A stretch of 64,000 bases of DNA from Ascaphus truei. Lineage: Eukaryota > Chordata > Amphibia > Anura > Ascaphidae. Shown piece by piece: positions 12,101 through 23,244 of the stretch (its first letter is position 1; each line of letters begins with the position of its first letter). Position numbers and translations under genes: made by a program. The DNA is taken from NCBI GenBank assembly GCA_036426205.1, contig CM071568.1:215493245-215557244 (forward strand). The letters run 5' to 3'. Under the pieces are notes generated by a model. It was given only the letters and a program-made list of their open reading frames with translations. It did no database searches and had not been told where the DNA came from.

Positions 12101-13350
12101 TGTATGTATAGCGTGGGTCCCCCTGGTCCCCCTTTGTTCCCTTACCTCCCGGCAGGATCGTGCTTTACAGCGGAGGCAAGGACAGGTGTGGGCGACACTG
12201 CGGGGAGTGTGGAGAGGCGATCGGCTCACGGCAGGCTCCGGCGGCTTCCTTTGCAGGGCGACGCCATTTTGTTAATACTCTCGCATGCGCAGGACACATC
12301 GCACATGCGCAGATGGGACCAGAGTCAGCAGGCAGCCATTACAGACCCCGCGCATGCACAGCGCAAGCAGCGGTGATTAAAGGTATAGGCTCCACATGGG
12401 GAACAACAACCCCAAGCAGCCCCAGGGGTTGTGTTCACATGGGTGCGAACAATCAATAGGGCTGCCAGGATCACGGTCAGCTAGGGGTTAGGTTTGGCGC
12501 GAACTTGGGACCACGTCAGCCAGAGCTTGGACAAGAAAGGGGTAAGAGGTATGTGCAGGTGTCTGTGGCACCTACACTAGGCCAGAGTCCCCAATAGGCC
12601 CCAGCTAGGCCCTGACTTACCCCTTGAGCTTGTGGTTGCTGCAGGGACAGGCCCAGTAGATAGGGACATTGCCCTTGTAGCACTAGCAATAGGGACAAAG
12701 GCAAGAGTGGCTGCATCCGGACTTCAGGTGCTCTGGGACCAGACACCTGCTACCGAGAGACTCTCTTTATGATGGCCCCGTCCCTGCGGGACACCACCCA
12801 ACATGGAGGTGGAGGCTTCGCGGGTATCCCTTGGATCCATGCATCCTATCATCGCGGCATCGGCACGCCAGGGTGTGGGAGCACCCAGCAGGTACCCAAC
12901 TCATCAGTGCACCAACTCAACACTATAGTGGCGCAGCGCTGTCTCACACATTTGGGTGGGTTGGCTCTTTGGGGGACACTGGGACGGTTCAGTGCTAGGA
13001 GCACCTCAGTATATTGGGGTAAACCCCACAGGGGTATGGGCACAGTGCTGGGGAGGCACTGTGAGGTGTTACAGCCCTGTGAGGCCTAGTGTTACGGTTG
13101 TGGCACTATTGTATGTGGTTTATGTTTATTCTTATGTCATTAGTAAACTTATTCTAATTATACCATTGTGTGTTGTTTATATGTGTCCTGTAATGGGGTC
13201 ATTCTACACTATAGAATCCCGTATAGGTGGAGGCGCTACCGAGCATCACTCAGGTGCACCCCAGGCTCCCAGCACCGGAGGCACAGACCTCCTGGGCTCC
13301 ATCAGGTTTTGCACCACATTCACACACCGTAGCCACACATCTCCCAGGTG
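12100..13350 (+). mobile_element. GC-rich LTR-like block, probable LTR retrotransposon remnant
   Basis: About 1.25 kb that is abruptly GC-rich against AT-rich flanks, with CCCCTGG-type runs, several GCATGCGCA phrases (about 12282-12355) and a T-rich, promoter-like tail (13090-13200). None of the short frames encodes gag, protease, RT or integrase motifs. Composition and size suggest a solo LTR or LTR fragment, but no TG...CA ends with a 5-bp duplication could be fixed. A CpG-rich non-coding region of an unrelated kind is the alternative. Confidence 0.3.
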
Positions 13351-13359
13351 AATGTATGT

Positions 13360-14114
13360 ATATTTGTTATTTATACAGCAACACCAATCTATGCAGCGCA
13401 TTACAAAAAAGATATTAAAATACAGAGACCGTCCCCAGATATTTTTCTTGGGGAGAAGATTGTTGAGAGACAAGTTGATTTACTGAATATTGTTAGATTT
13501 TCTGATAATCTTCTTCATATTTACCTGAATCTAACTGTGGTAACATTTGCTTTTATGCATCCCTCTCCCAAAGTAAAGCAAGCAAATAAAAAAACATAGG
13601 TGAAAAAGAAGAATACAGAGAACTTTAATACAATAGGTTCTCAAACATTAAAGCACATAAAGGTAAAATAAATACTGATATCTCTGTCCCCTGAGTTTAC
13701 CGTCTAATAGGAAAGATCATTGTATTGCCCAAGTGTTGTCCTCTCTGACAATTCTGACAATTTAGGTATACTAAAGGTTTGCTAAGCTACCAGTAAAAAT
13801 AAATTCATTAACTGCCAGCATTTGCTCCAAGGAAAACAATGCAGCAATGCACTAAGCCACTTTAAAAAGAGGTCTCAAAAATGTTATCAGTTTTAAAAAA
13901 TTGAGCTAAAATGAAAGAAAAGAAAAGCTGAGCAGAGCAACGTAACTGACATTAGTCCATCTTTGGAGCTGTAACTCCAGTCCTTACCACAGAACATGCA
14001 GACAAATCTAAGATTTTTTTTTTTGTATGAAAGGTTTCCATTTTATTATGGAGCCAACGTAAAAGTTTTATATTTGTTAGAATTGCTTCTGCCATCAGAA
14101 ATGTCCTGAAGCAT
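13360..14114. other. AT-rich DNA including a 'cagcgcattaca' repeat fragment
   Basis: 13370-13450 resembles the 'tttatacagcaccaa...gcagcgcattaca' dispersed vertebrate repeat also seen at 14770-14940 and 25490-25650. The rest is AT-rich with no gene. Confidence 0.4.
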
Positions 14115-14119
14115 TACAG

Positions 14120-14502
14120 GTGCGCCGACGAGTATTCTTAAACTTGCCTTGGAAAATATGAGGCTATCACCAACAAGACCCAGGTACATGCTGGGTACAT
14201 GCTGCAACATTTCAGTGACATTTCTGCAGACAGACTAATGGCCCATCGGATTAACAGCAGGGGTCCCTGGCAGTCCCATTCAGTTTGAAAGGGACTGCCA
14301 GGGACCCCTGCTGTTAATCCGATGGGCCATTAGTCTGTCTGCAGAAATGTCACTGAAATGTTGCAGCATGTACCCAGCATGTACCCAGCATGTACACAGC
14401 ATGTACCCAGCATGTACCCATCATGTACCCAGCATGTACCCAGCATGTACCTGGGTCTTGTTGGTGATTGCCCCAGATTTGTTTTAGAATACTCGTCGGC
14501 AC
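14120..14502. mobile_element. foldback (long hairpin) element with 5-bp duplication TACAG
   Basis: The ends GTGCGCCGACGAGTATTC (14120) and GAATACTCGTCGGCAC (ending 14502) are inverted repeats, flanked on both sides by TACAG (14115-14119 and 14503-14507), consistent with a target-site duplication. The inner arms, roughly 14190-14279 and 14283-14370, appear to be perfect reverse complements around a centre near 14281. It has no coding capacity, so it is a non-autonomous DNA element. The transcript would be a long, almost perfect hairpin. The superfamily is not certain from a 5-bp duplication alone. Confidence 0.88.
14365..14452. repeat. 11-bp minisatellite inside the right arm of the foldback element
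   Basis: About eight copies of CATGTACCCAG with single-base variants. The left arm (14173-14200) holds only two complementary copies, so the expansion happened in one arm after the palindrome formed. Confidence 0.9.
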
Positions 14503-14509
14503 TACAGTA

Positions 14510-16560
14510 TGTACTGTAGTCTGGCTGGCTTCTTGAGAAATCAGACTCCACGTTCTTGATCCTCCTATTGAAATGCATATACAGTAATGAGGACTGAGGA
14601 TATTGCTGAGTAAGTTGATGTTTTTAAACAATAAATATAGAAATGTTTCATCATTCTCACCAACACCAACAAGCTTCTCCTACATACTGTTCACATATAA
14701 ATAGTAAGTAACATAATCCCATAATGTTACATACGTGGGTGGGAAAAACATACAGCAAGGAATTACCAGCATTATTATTAACATTTTTATTTGTATGGGG
14801 CCAACATATTCTGCAGCGCTGTACAATGTTGGAGGGAGGACAAAAACATTGCATGACAAGAGTACATACTGTATATGTTAAAACACATTGAGGCAATAGG
14901 AAGGAGGTCCCTACCCCAAGGATCTCAAAAGTCAAAACATCTAGCTACTAACTGTGGTTGGGGTTTTCTTATATCTTTGGTAAAATATTACTAAATTATT
15001 TCAAGCAATGTAAAATTAGGAATTTACCATCACATTTACTGTCCTTGTGATTTACAGTAATTAGGAATGTTACATTTGGTAAGAACTGGGTATTTATTTT
15101 TAACGTCTAAGATTTCACAGCAAATAAAACTATCACTTGTGAGCACATTCACATGTTTCAGACAGGTCTGCAACCCTGCTTTCATCATTATCTCTTAGCA
15201 AACAGTGCTTCCACTGCAGCAAGGGATTCTGGGAAATAACATGCAAATGAGCACACAGTGTCTTTCTTAGCCACTTTAACATGGACACCTATAAGCTTAC
15301 CCTATGCTTGCTGAATTACACAGCTTTTCAGCACAGTCTGGGTTAAAGAAGTGCATAGCCAGTAAACCTACCCATAAACAGCCATTTTATAGGAACCTTT
15401 CTGAAGTTAACTATTGACAAACTAATAGGGTTACCTCAGCAATTGGATCATATAAATAGGTGTTCCTTGTGGGGAAACACTGCTGTGAATTATTGCATTT
15501 ACTCTTGGCAAAATGTTTATGTGTTACCCTGGGAATTGGGCAATAACATTTGTTATGGAATAATGTGCATTGCAAATGAATTGCACATTTATGGATGTAT
15601 AATCATTTAGATTGGGAAACAAATACTCTTGTGCCAGGAAATGTTGGCAATTCCTGAGGAAGAATCAATCAGCTGTATGAGCAATAATACATATAACAGG
15701 TCACTTTAACCTAGCAGAATGTTGATGCCCAAAAGACATTACAAGCCCAGATGGGACGTGATACTGGACAGAAATACATTTCTAGATATTTAAAGGGACA
15801 GTGCTTCTTAGAATGAACGTGAACTAAGGACACTGGCATGTTCAATAGGTTACATTTAGCAAAATTACATCTTTTACTAAAGATTAGATACAAAAATGTA
15901 TGTTTAAATATTTTAATTTTACCATGGTTACCAAAAGCCTTGGGGGGGGGGTTCCATCTTTATTTACGGCCTTTTGGTGATAAGAGTGATTGTCAGTCCT
16001 CAAAGCAGCAGTCCAAGTTGACGTTTTTTTATTTCATTTCCCCCCCCTTTAATGTGTGCATCAATACAATCCATAGGAAAGGAAGGGTAAGGACCCCTAT
16101 GCCGATGCTCCAGATATGAGGGAAACTTCAAATATAAGTAATCATCATGTCTCATGAGTATTCATAAACGTTTGAGTTAGTGAAAATGATGGGAGAAAAC
16201 GGCTGTTGATATATGAGCTTGAGACACCCGTGCATGCGTGGACTGAAGACTGCAGCTAGAGGAAGGAATGATCAGGGGAGAGTCCTGCAGCCTAAGCTCC
16301 AAAAAGCCCTCGCTAGCAAGATACGCAACCCCCATACACAATTCCCATAACTCAAATAGATACTGCTGTCACACGGTACTGGGGCAAGTTGGAAATAAAA
16401 TCATAAAACTCACATGTTCCGTTCCCCGTAGTCTCTTGCAAGGTCGCAGGATCAAGGATTCTCCAGTCTGGTGCGTGCTCCTGCCGAAACTGTCCAGACT
16501 TTGTTAAAGTACCAACAGGTACAAAACGCGTACGAGTTACTGCAGCAATGTTGTACCTTC
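14510..16560. other. mostly unassigned AT-rich DNA with dispersed repeat pieces
   Basis: 14770-14940 carries a 'ccaacatattctgcagcgctgtacaat' dispersed repeat. 15137-15290 carries a repeat related to 51221-51350 ('agacaggtctgcaaccctg' and 'gggattctgggaaat'). Elsewhere I see no gene, tandem array or terminal inverted repeat. 15948-15958 is a G run. Confidence 0.45.
16495..16540 (+). ncRNA. hammerhead-like motif H (degenerate)
   Basis: TTGTTAA (16501-16507), extra A, stem II GTACC/GGTAC with loop AACA, then AAAA in place of GAAA, and palindrome ACGCGT (16526-16531) followed by A. The layout is that of the other candidates, but both core boxes carry changes, so this is a relict at best. Confidence 0.25.
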
Positions 16561-16566
16561 ATTAAA

Positions 16567-17057
16567 CCTTTTTTTATAGCTATCCTCTTGTCCAGCTGCC
16601 TCACTAGCACTTTGCAGTGCTCTGCCTATTTTTTTCTTTTTTACACTATCAATACAATCCACACAATGATAAGTAATTATCTCCTGTGAACGATCGGCGA
16701 AGATTCAGGTCGGAGGTTCACTAAATGGCTGTCAGTGCAGCAGAAGAGGGACAAAGATGCAAAGTTCTGTGGGGAAGATCATGTGACCAGGCAGTCACTA
16801 GATACAATTGGTGCACTGCTAGAGAGAGGGCAGGGCTAAAAAAGGGGTGTGCCATATCCCGTTTCAGAAGAGGAAGGGGGTGTGACTTTGTAAATGGTAG
16901 CTATAGAAACAAAAAATGCTTGTTACATTATAATACATAAAATGGTCATCCAGAGTTTTTTTTTTGTTTTGTTTTTTAAATGCTACAAGTATTTTCTCAC
17001 AGGACAGAACTGATTTATTAAAAAAAAAAAAAATAACACATGTGGGATATTGCAGCT
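16567..17057. mobile_element. TTAA-flanked non-autonomous DNA element, copy 1
   Basis: The right end, ...TGCAGCTTTAA (TTAA 17058-17061), matches the ends of the copy at 33827-34256. The interior shares 'gatcggcgaagattcaggt' with copy 2, and 'gcactgctagagagaggg' with copy 3 in inverted orientation. The left boundary (TTAA 16563-16566) is less certain. TTAA target sites point to the piggyBac or Kolobok superfamilies. It has no transposase. Confidence 0.5.
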
Positions 17058-17064
17058 TTAAGCA

Positions 17065-17690
17065 CAACGTCAACCTCCTATGAAAACACCTGAACTCATA
17101 TCTGGAAGCCAGGCTCATGGGCCGTCACAGCTGGTTTTCTTTCAAACCTGTATGTAGGTTTATTGGAGTAGTGAAAAGCTTAATTTGTACACTGCTCTTA
17201 TGATGTACCAGGTACGTCACGGGGAAATGCTCACTAATATTGGGTTGATCAGGCAGACCACTTGTAAGAGATGTGTGCAGAGATATGCAAATGGAGACTG
17301 TTTTAGGGTGAAATTATATCTTGGCGTAATTGAGCCTGTTCCTTTATCCGGGCAAAACACACAAAAACAACAAAATAACAAACCCCTATCCCTTTGTAAG
17401 GGTTAACTTACTTCCCCAGACCCTATCTGCAGGACTGGAGGGATATTCCCATTACCATCCTATCATCCCAAGTCTCAGAAAGTAACTTAAGCAGGTGGCC
17501 GTCTCTGGCAGGTTCCCGGGTTCTCTGTGTCCAGGAAATATAGGTCTCTAGGTGTATCGGTGTCTTGATCTCAGCACAGCCTTTGTGCTCAATACAGTGT
17601 CTGTGTGTAGGCTTCTCTGCTCTCCTTCTGTCAGCCCAAATGTGAGCTAAGGAATCACTCTCCTGTGTCTAACATGAAGATATTTACACA
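17065..17690. other. unassigned DNA
   Basis: I see no gene or defined repeat. A short frame at 17185-17406 has no recognisable domain. Confidence 0.35.
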
Positions 17691-17699
17691 GCTCTCTTT

Positions 17700-18055
17700 T
17701 GTACAGGTGGAGACTTAAGGGAGGGAGGGGGAGAGGTGTAGTGTGGGATAGGTGGGGGTATAAGAGAGGAGAGGGGAAGAGGTGGAGATGTAAGAGAGGA
17801 ACGGGGAGAGGGTGGTGTGGGAGAGGTGGGGTTGTAAGATAGGGGAGAGAGAGGTATAATAGAGGGACGTGGAGAGGTGGGGGTGTAAGAGAGGGAGGGG
17901 GAGAGTGAGAGACAAAGGGGGATAGAAATACATGGGGGATGCAGAGGATGAGGGTGGGGAAAGTGTGAGAAGGGAGAGAGAAATAGAGGGGGGGGTGAGA
18001 GAGCGAGGATGTGTTTGAGAGGGAAGGAGTGTAAGAGAAGCTACTGGCACTCCTG
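17700..18055. repeat. purine-rich (GAGAGGTGGGGGTGTAAGAG)-type minisatellite
   Basis: About 350 bp, almost all purine plus T on the + strand, with degenerate units of roughly 30-35 bp containing GGGAGAGGTG and TGTAAGAGAGG. Open frames on the - strand (Ser/Pro/Leu/His-rich, up to 140 codons) reflect the stop-poor pyrimidine complement and are not genes. The tract could form triplex or G-rich structures. Confidence 0.85.
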
Positions 18056-18170
18056 ACCATAGAAGGCTAAATTGCAATGTTTTGCAGCTTCCTCTGGCTG
18101 CCGTTGGATTAAAGCTATATTCACAATAAATGTCCAATAGCCATTACTTAACATTCAGCCATTTGCTTAA

Positions 18171-18497
18171 AGCAGCATTTCCTCTTGCTTGTTTTTTAAA
18201 AATGTTTTAATATAAATGCTGCCGTTCCTTTCATTTACGGCAATGCCTTTCATTTGATCAGCGAAGATCCTGGTTCCCAGGGCAGGTAGCATGGCCGCCT
18301 ATTTCAAAAGAGGAAGTTGTGTGGCTTCCTAAATCGTTGCTATGGCAACCCAAGGAAGCTTAATGCATTAACAAGCATTGAAAAGGGCATAAAGAGTGAA
18401 AACAACTGAAACAATCGCAGTAAGTATTATCTAATACTACACAACTGATTTAAAATAAAAAAAAAACATGTCTGTTAAGGATCAATAACTTTGCACC
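18171..18497. mobile_element. TTAA-flanked non-autonomous DNA element, copy 2
   Basis: TTAA (18167-18170) is followed by AGCAGCATTTCCTC, like copies 3 and 4. The interior 'gatcagcgaagatcctggtt' matches copy 1. The right end is probably at TTAA 18498-18501. The terminal inverted repeat is weak at the right end. It has no coding capacity. Confidence 0.5.
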
Positions 18498-18550
18498 TTA
18501 AAAAAGAAACAAATGAAGCAGTCCTGTGGAACATCACAATGATTGCATTT

Positions 18551-18846
18551 TAAGGCTGCGCGTATAGTGCCCGCGACGGGTGACGCAACAGGTGACATCA
18601 CCCATCGCCGCTAGCAAAAGTTATATTTCGCTTTGCGGTGACATCGTGGGCTTTCTGGCATTTGATTGGTTCAGGGGCTGTCACATGAGGCGACAGCCCC
18701 TGAAAAATCAAATATTGCCAGCTTCCAAATTTGGCATCGCATTGTTGCAGTCACGCTTACTATAAGCGCACGCGGCGGCAGAAATGTATTTGTTTTTGGG
18801 CGATGTCGCCGTCGCACGTCGCGGGGCACTAAACGCATGGCCTAAG
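18551..18846. mobile_element. GC-rich terminal-inverted-repeat element
   Basis: The left end AAGGCTGCGCGTATAGTGCC and the right end, read in reverse complement as TTAGGCCATGCGTTTAGTGC, are imperfect inverted repeats about 30 bp long. The interior is CpG-rich and holds a small palindrome, CAGGGGCTGTC/GACAGCCCCTG (18673-18704). It is a non-autonomous DNA transposon. The style resembles the elements at 21513 and 28501, but the sequence differs. Confidence 0.6.
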
Positions 18847-19133
18847 AGGTTCCCAAAAATGACTTTAGACAAACTGAATTTATAAGTTATTTGTTATACA
18901 CTGTATATATACATGTATTTGCAGCTACATTATTTTTATAGTGACAGTGTTAGTAAATGTAATTCTAAATTCCTTTGGTTTTACTTAGTGTACACTATAC
19001 TAAAATCATGTCATCATTTGATGTTGCCATTTCGGATGCTTTAGACCTCTTGTATGACAAGGACACCTAAGTGAGAACTCTTTAGCTGTGTAGGATGTTT
19101 GGTCGTAGCTGTTTTGCTGAGATCAAGTCGTCT

Positions 19134-19310
19134 TACCCTGAAACCCTTAATCTTACCCCTATTACTCTACCCTAAAAACCGAAACCGTCTACCCTAAAAT
19201 CCCATATCCTAAACCCCTAACCCCCTACTCTAAAACCCTTAACCGCTTACCCCAAAACCCCCATTCTTAGCCCCGTACCCTAACTGCTAAAACCCCTTAA
19301 ATTAACTTAC
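19134..19310. repeat. degenerate telomere-like (CCCTAA-related) tract
   Basis: A run of 'taccctaaaacccctaacccctta' variants, C/A-rich on the + strand with irregular spacing. It resembles a decayed interstitial telomeric repeat but never shows more than two perfect CCTAAC units in a row. A simple C/A-rich minisatellite is the alternative. Confidence 0.55.
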
Positions 19311-19654
19311 CTTATTGGTGAAACGGCTAGCGGCTGAGTGTCCATAAGCAGAGCGGCTGTGGCGCAGGGTCCCACCATGGCCAAACGCCGGTGGCAACTT
19401 TGTCACGGAAAGATGGCGTGACCAAATGTCCGATTCCACTCTGCAGGAGCCCTAAGTAGAAGGCTCTGCAATCCTTTAATCTCCTTAAAACCTTCAGTAC
19501 CAGAGGGGCGGCATCAAATTGTCCTGCTCTGCAATGCGTCGCTGGCCACTCTGGCACAAAAGTGGTTTCATCTCAGCTTTAATCTCTCGCTATTCCTCTA
19601 CTTTCATTTTTATCAAATGTATCAACCCTTCAGCTCAGGCTGCTGCTCTGACTG

Positions 19655-20090
19655 GTGAAGTCCAATGCTGTTAGTGGTGAAATCCAATGCTGTGAGTGGG
19701 TGTGAACGTCCAATTGCGGTTTAGTGGTGAAGTGAACATGCCGTTGTGCAGTGGTTTGAAGTAAATGCGCTTTTGTGAGTGGTGAAGTGAAATGCTGTGA
19801 GTGGTGAAAGGAAATACTGTGAGTGGTGAAAGGAAATACTGTGAGTGGTGAAGTGAAATGCTGTGAGTGGTGAAGTGAAATGCTGTGAGTGGTGAAGGCC
19901 AATGCTGTGAGTGGTGAAGTGAAATGCTGTGAGTGGTGAAGGCCAATGCTGTGAGTGGTGAAATGAAATGCTGTGAGTGGTGTGAAGTCCAATGCTGTGA
20001 GTGGTGAAGTCCAATGCTGTGAGTGTTGAGGTCCAATGCTGTGAGTGTTGAGGTCCAATGCTGTGAGTGGTGAAGTCCACTGCTCTGGCT
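19655..20090. repeat. 22-bp minisatellite (GTGAGTGGTGAAGTGAAATGCT)
   Basis: About 19 copies of a 20- to 22-bp unit, regular between about 19770 and 20075, with variants 'aggaaatact', 'aggccaatgct' and 'agtccaatgct' grouped in neighbouring units. The - strand reading gives Thr/His/Ser repeats in all three frames, which is not coding. Confidence 0.93.
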
Positions 20091-20109
20091 AGTCAAGTTG
20101 ATGTCACTT

Positions 20110-21180
20110 ACTCTGCCTAATCTCTAGATGCATCCTGTTAGCGCCTTTATGCAAGTGGCCGTTTAATCAATCTGGAACGCAGTTTAAAAGTCTACCTTTT
20201 CAGGAAGCAGTTCAGTAATATGTCAAACAATAACAACGCATTGTAAGCAGATTTACTCACGTTCTATGTCCCACCCCAATACAACTCCAACACAAACATA
20301 ACCTTTTTTTTTAAATAAGAGAAAGGAACAGTCCTATGATACCAAGGATTATGTTAACGGAGAGAGATTTCTTTACAGGTATTTTTTATTTAAAAAAAAG
20401 AAGTTAAAGTTCAATTTTGTCAATAAATAGCAGTGCTTTCACATTTTAACTACATATACAAATATGCCTGATGAACTTTCACATTTACTCTTCCAAGTTG
20501 ATTCACTAAATAACACAGTGCCCAGTGCCTTTATTCAATACCTATGTTTCCTTGTATATTACATTGTGTACGTGTTTATGCTGTACGCACAATTGCTTCT
20601 ACGGTACGTCACAATCAAAAAAATGTGATCTTAACATAAAGCACAGCAAATTGTTTCCATATTAGAAATGTAGTAAAAAGACACAAATCTTGCATCAATC
20701 CTTAATGGTTTGTATTGTTGGGATCTCGTAGTCACAGTGACTCACTCTCCTTTAACTTGCCTGAGGCAGTTCATTAACTCATCCCAAACCTGCTACCAGA
20801 CTACCCCTGCCAGAAGTAGATTGATATCTCTAAAGAAGAATGGGATTGTTTGAAAGGTTTTCAGGGAGGGTGGGGGGGAGGATGGGGGGGGGGGCTGTGC
20901 CAAACTTCTCATTTATCATCTGTGATGGCTCATTTGAATTGCAGCAACATTTTAACAGTTTTTGGCTGCACATATGCTCATGTGTTAGGCAAATAATTGT
21001 ATTCAATCCTGGAGAGGCTTGCTGTGTACATAACATGCCTTCCTTCTCTGTGCTACCCGAAGAGCACAAACCAATGTAAACTTCACAGGGAGGCAAACTT
21101 TTTATCTTCTTGTGAGTGGAAATTGTGGTTACGCAACTACACAAGTTCCAAGGAAAAAGCATAGAAGTATTTATTCTGAA
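20110..21180. other. unassigned DNA with a G-rich spot
   Basis: AT-rich and gene-free as far as I can see. 20862-20893 is a G-rich run (GGGAGGGTGGGGGGGAGGAT onward) that could form a quadruplex. Confidence 0.4.
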
Positions 21181-21189
21181 TCCATTCCA

Positions 21190-21443
21190 TAGGGGTGCGC
21201 AAACTTTTGGAGCTGCGCCGCCTACCTGCTCCCCCAGGTGCTCGAGCCCCCCTTACTTTTTTTGCCGGTGTCAAATGATGCCGTGGGGTCACGTTGTCAT
21301 GGCGACGCATCACACCAAGCCTCTGAATCTTGGTGGAGTTGCAGAGGCCTCGCGCGGTCCCCCGACATTTAATTTAAATGCCTTGGGGAAGAGCACAGGG
21401 CGTCTGCAACTGCCCCTCCCCCCTCCCAGTTTGTGCACCCCTG
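21190..21443. mobile_element. hAT-like non-autonomous element (TAGGGGTGCGCAAAC family)
   Basis: The left end TAGGGGTGCGCAAACTTTT and the right end ...GTTTGTGCACCCCTG are imperfect inverted repeats of the CAGGGGTG...CACCCCTG type used by hAT elements. The interior contains 'gtggggtcacgttgtcatggcgacg', related to the copies at 32594 and 33152. The flanking 8-bp duplication is not well preserved here. Confidence 0.65.
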
Positions 21444-21512
21444 CCATAGACGGACCACGGGCAAATAATCATCTCCATTGGACTGCTCCTGCTGGATCTT
21501 CTCTCCACCCTC

Positions 21513-21853
21513 AGGCCAAGATCATATTGTGTGCGTTGGTGCTTGTGTGGGCGTGTCTGCGCACGCACGCGCCAAGCACAAAGTGCAGGATCCCTTAAGG
21601 CGGCTCCTAGTGCGCGCACGACGGAGCGACCGCGTTTTGAAAAGACAAGAAATGTGTCTTTTCAAGCGGCAGCCGCATCACGGTCGCATCACGTGAGTGG
21701 TTTGGCCAATCACGGCAAACCAGCTCCGTGACATTATGGCCACGCCCCCACTACGCCCCCAATAGCTTCTTACACTACACGCACAGATCGCGCGTGCTAC
21801 TGCAGCAAGAGCTCGCACTATCACAAGCAAGCGGAGTGTATGAGCTTGGCCTA
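21513..21853. mobile_element. CpG-rich terminal-inverted-repeat element
   Basis: The ends AGGCCAAGATCATATTGTGT and, in reverse complement, TAGGCCAAGCTCATACACTC form an imperfect inverted repeat. Inside is a smaller palindrome, TGAAAAGACAAGAAATGTGT with GTCTTTTCA (21635-21665). It has no transposase and is a non-autonomous DNA element. Confidence 0.6.
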
Positions 21854-22012
21854 AAGGGAAGGTTCACGTAACCATGATGCTGCAGTCTTGCGTTAGCAGG
21901 GATTTACTTGAATGGCTGTTAACGCAAAATCCCAGTCATAGCACTTTTGAGTTTCTCCCCAATAGTAAAAAAAAACAGCCGTTTGGACACATTGGAGGTG
22001 GTTTAAATAGGG

Positions 22013-22205
22013 GAGAGGTGCTCAACTCTAATCCTCAAGCCACCCCCTCTCCCCCCCCCCCCCCCCATCCAAAATGTCAGGTTTTTATTATATACCTGCT
22101 TCAGCACAGGTGGCTAAATCAGTCCCTGTTTCCTCTGCTGCAACAGGGATATCCTGAAAACCTGACCTGTTGGGGGGGCTTGAGGACTGGAGTTGAGCAC
22201 CCCTG
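22013..22205. mobile_element. hAT non-autonomous element with 8-bp duplication
   Basis: The ends GAGAGGTGCTCAACTCTAAT and ...GAGTTGAGCACCCCTG are inverted repeats. The flanks AAATAGGG (22005-22012) and AAACAGGG (22206-22213) are an 8-bp target-site duplication with one mismatch, as expected for hAT. The internal 'cctgcttcagcacaggtggct' and 'cagggatatcctgaaaacctg' are shared with a widespread vertebrate hAT-derived short element. A run of 16 C (22051-22066) sits inside the left arm. Confidence 0.88.
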
Positions 22206-22214
22206 AAACAGGGC

Positions 22215-23240
22215 ATCATTTCTAAATCTGTTTAACATCATGAAGCAAGGCTGGAAGCGTGTGGTATGGCGGAGGATCCCTGTTGGAGATGTTTAAGAAC
22301 TTCTTGTGTAGACCTACAAAGCCTAGCGGAATATTTTGCTTTTTAGGGTCTTTGTTTCAAAGTAAAAAAAGATTGCTCTGATGCACAGCATTGTGTCTGT
22401 GTTAGATATAACAATTCCTTGTATTCGATGGAAATTGTTAGCCAGAGTACTTTTATACCACCTCTGATCTCAGAGTGTTTATTTTTCCCACACCAAGGAA
22501 AAGTAAAATAACTATGGGCAGAGTCAGACACATTATCATATACGTGTCACTTACCTCCTCCCTATCTCCTGCTGGTGCACTTTATAAATTGTTATTTGAA
22601 GAGAGCTGAGCACTGAAGTTGCAAATTACCTTTATACATTTATTCTATAAGGTAACAGATGCAAATGCATAACTTACTCCTATGTTAACAGTGAACAAGT
22701 TATACATAGACCCCAAAGTATGAGAATGTATTCCCCTTGTTTCCAGGATTGGCCGCAAAGCAATATGGTACATTCCTCTCTAGAAGGGAAAGGTCTATGG
22801 ACGAGTCATTTAAATATGTGGTGTTAATTTAACACCTCTGCTGCAAGATGTTCTTGATCTGCAATTGTATCTAGGACTGTCTGTCAGCAAAGGTGATAAA
22901 AAGCTGGACCGTCTATACTGGCCTAAAATGTTGGTGTCAATTCACAGGCATGTTTGATAAATCTAGTCCGGCTTTATGCACTTGATTGCAGCTTTGGTAA
23001 TAGAGTGAGATTATGGGGGTTCTTGAGTTGGTGGCGATGCTGCATTGTATTGTCACTTCTCGAGATTTCTAATTCCCTGATTCATTTTGACAGCAAACAT
23101 AAAAAGTCATTTACTTTAGCACTGAGGGCAATATCTCAGCTCTGTGGCTAATACTATACACCTCATACATCGACCTTGACCCCCTGCAGACACACTTACC
23201 AGAACACCCTCCAGCAGTGTCTGTAGGTTCTGCCTACGTA
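22215..23240. other. unassigned AT-rich DNA
   Basis: I see no gene, tandem repeat or inverted-repeat element that I can support. Confidence 0.35.
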
Positions 23241-23244
23241 CCTC

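Noticed and set aside
12048..13351. Short frames in the GC-rich block as an exon cluster
   Set aside because: No conserved domain or consistent splice sites. The block looks like LTR or other non-coding repeat DNA.
19630..20096. Three - strand frames of 119-142 codons
   Set aside because: All three frames read the same 22-bp minisatellite.
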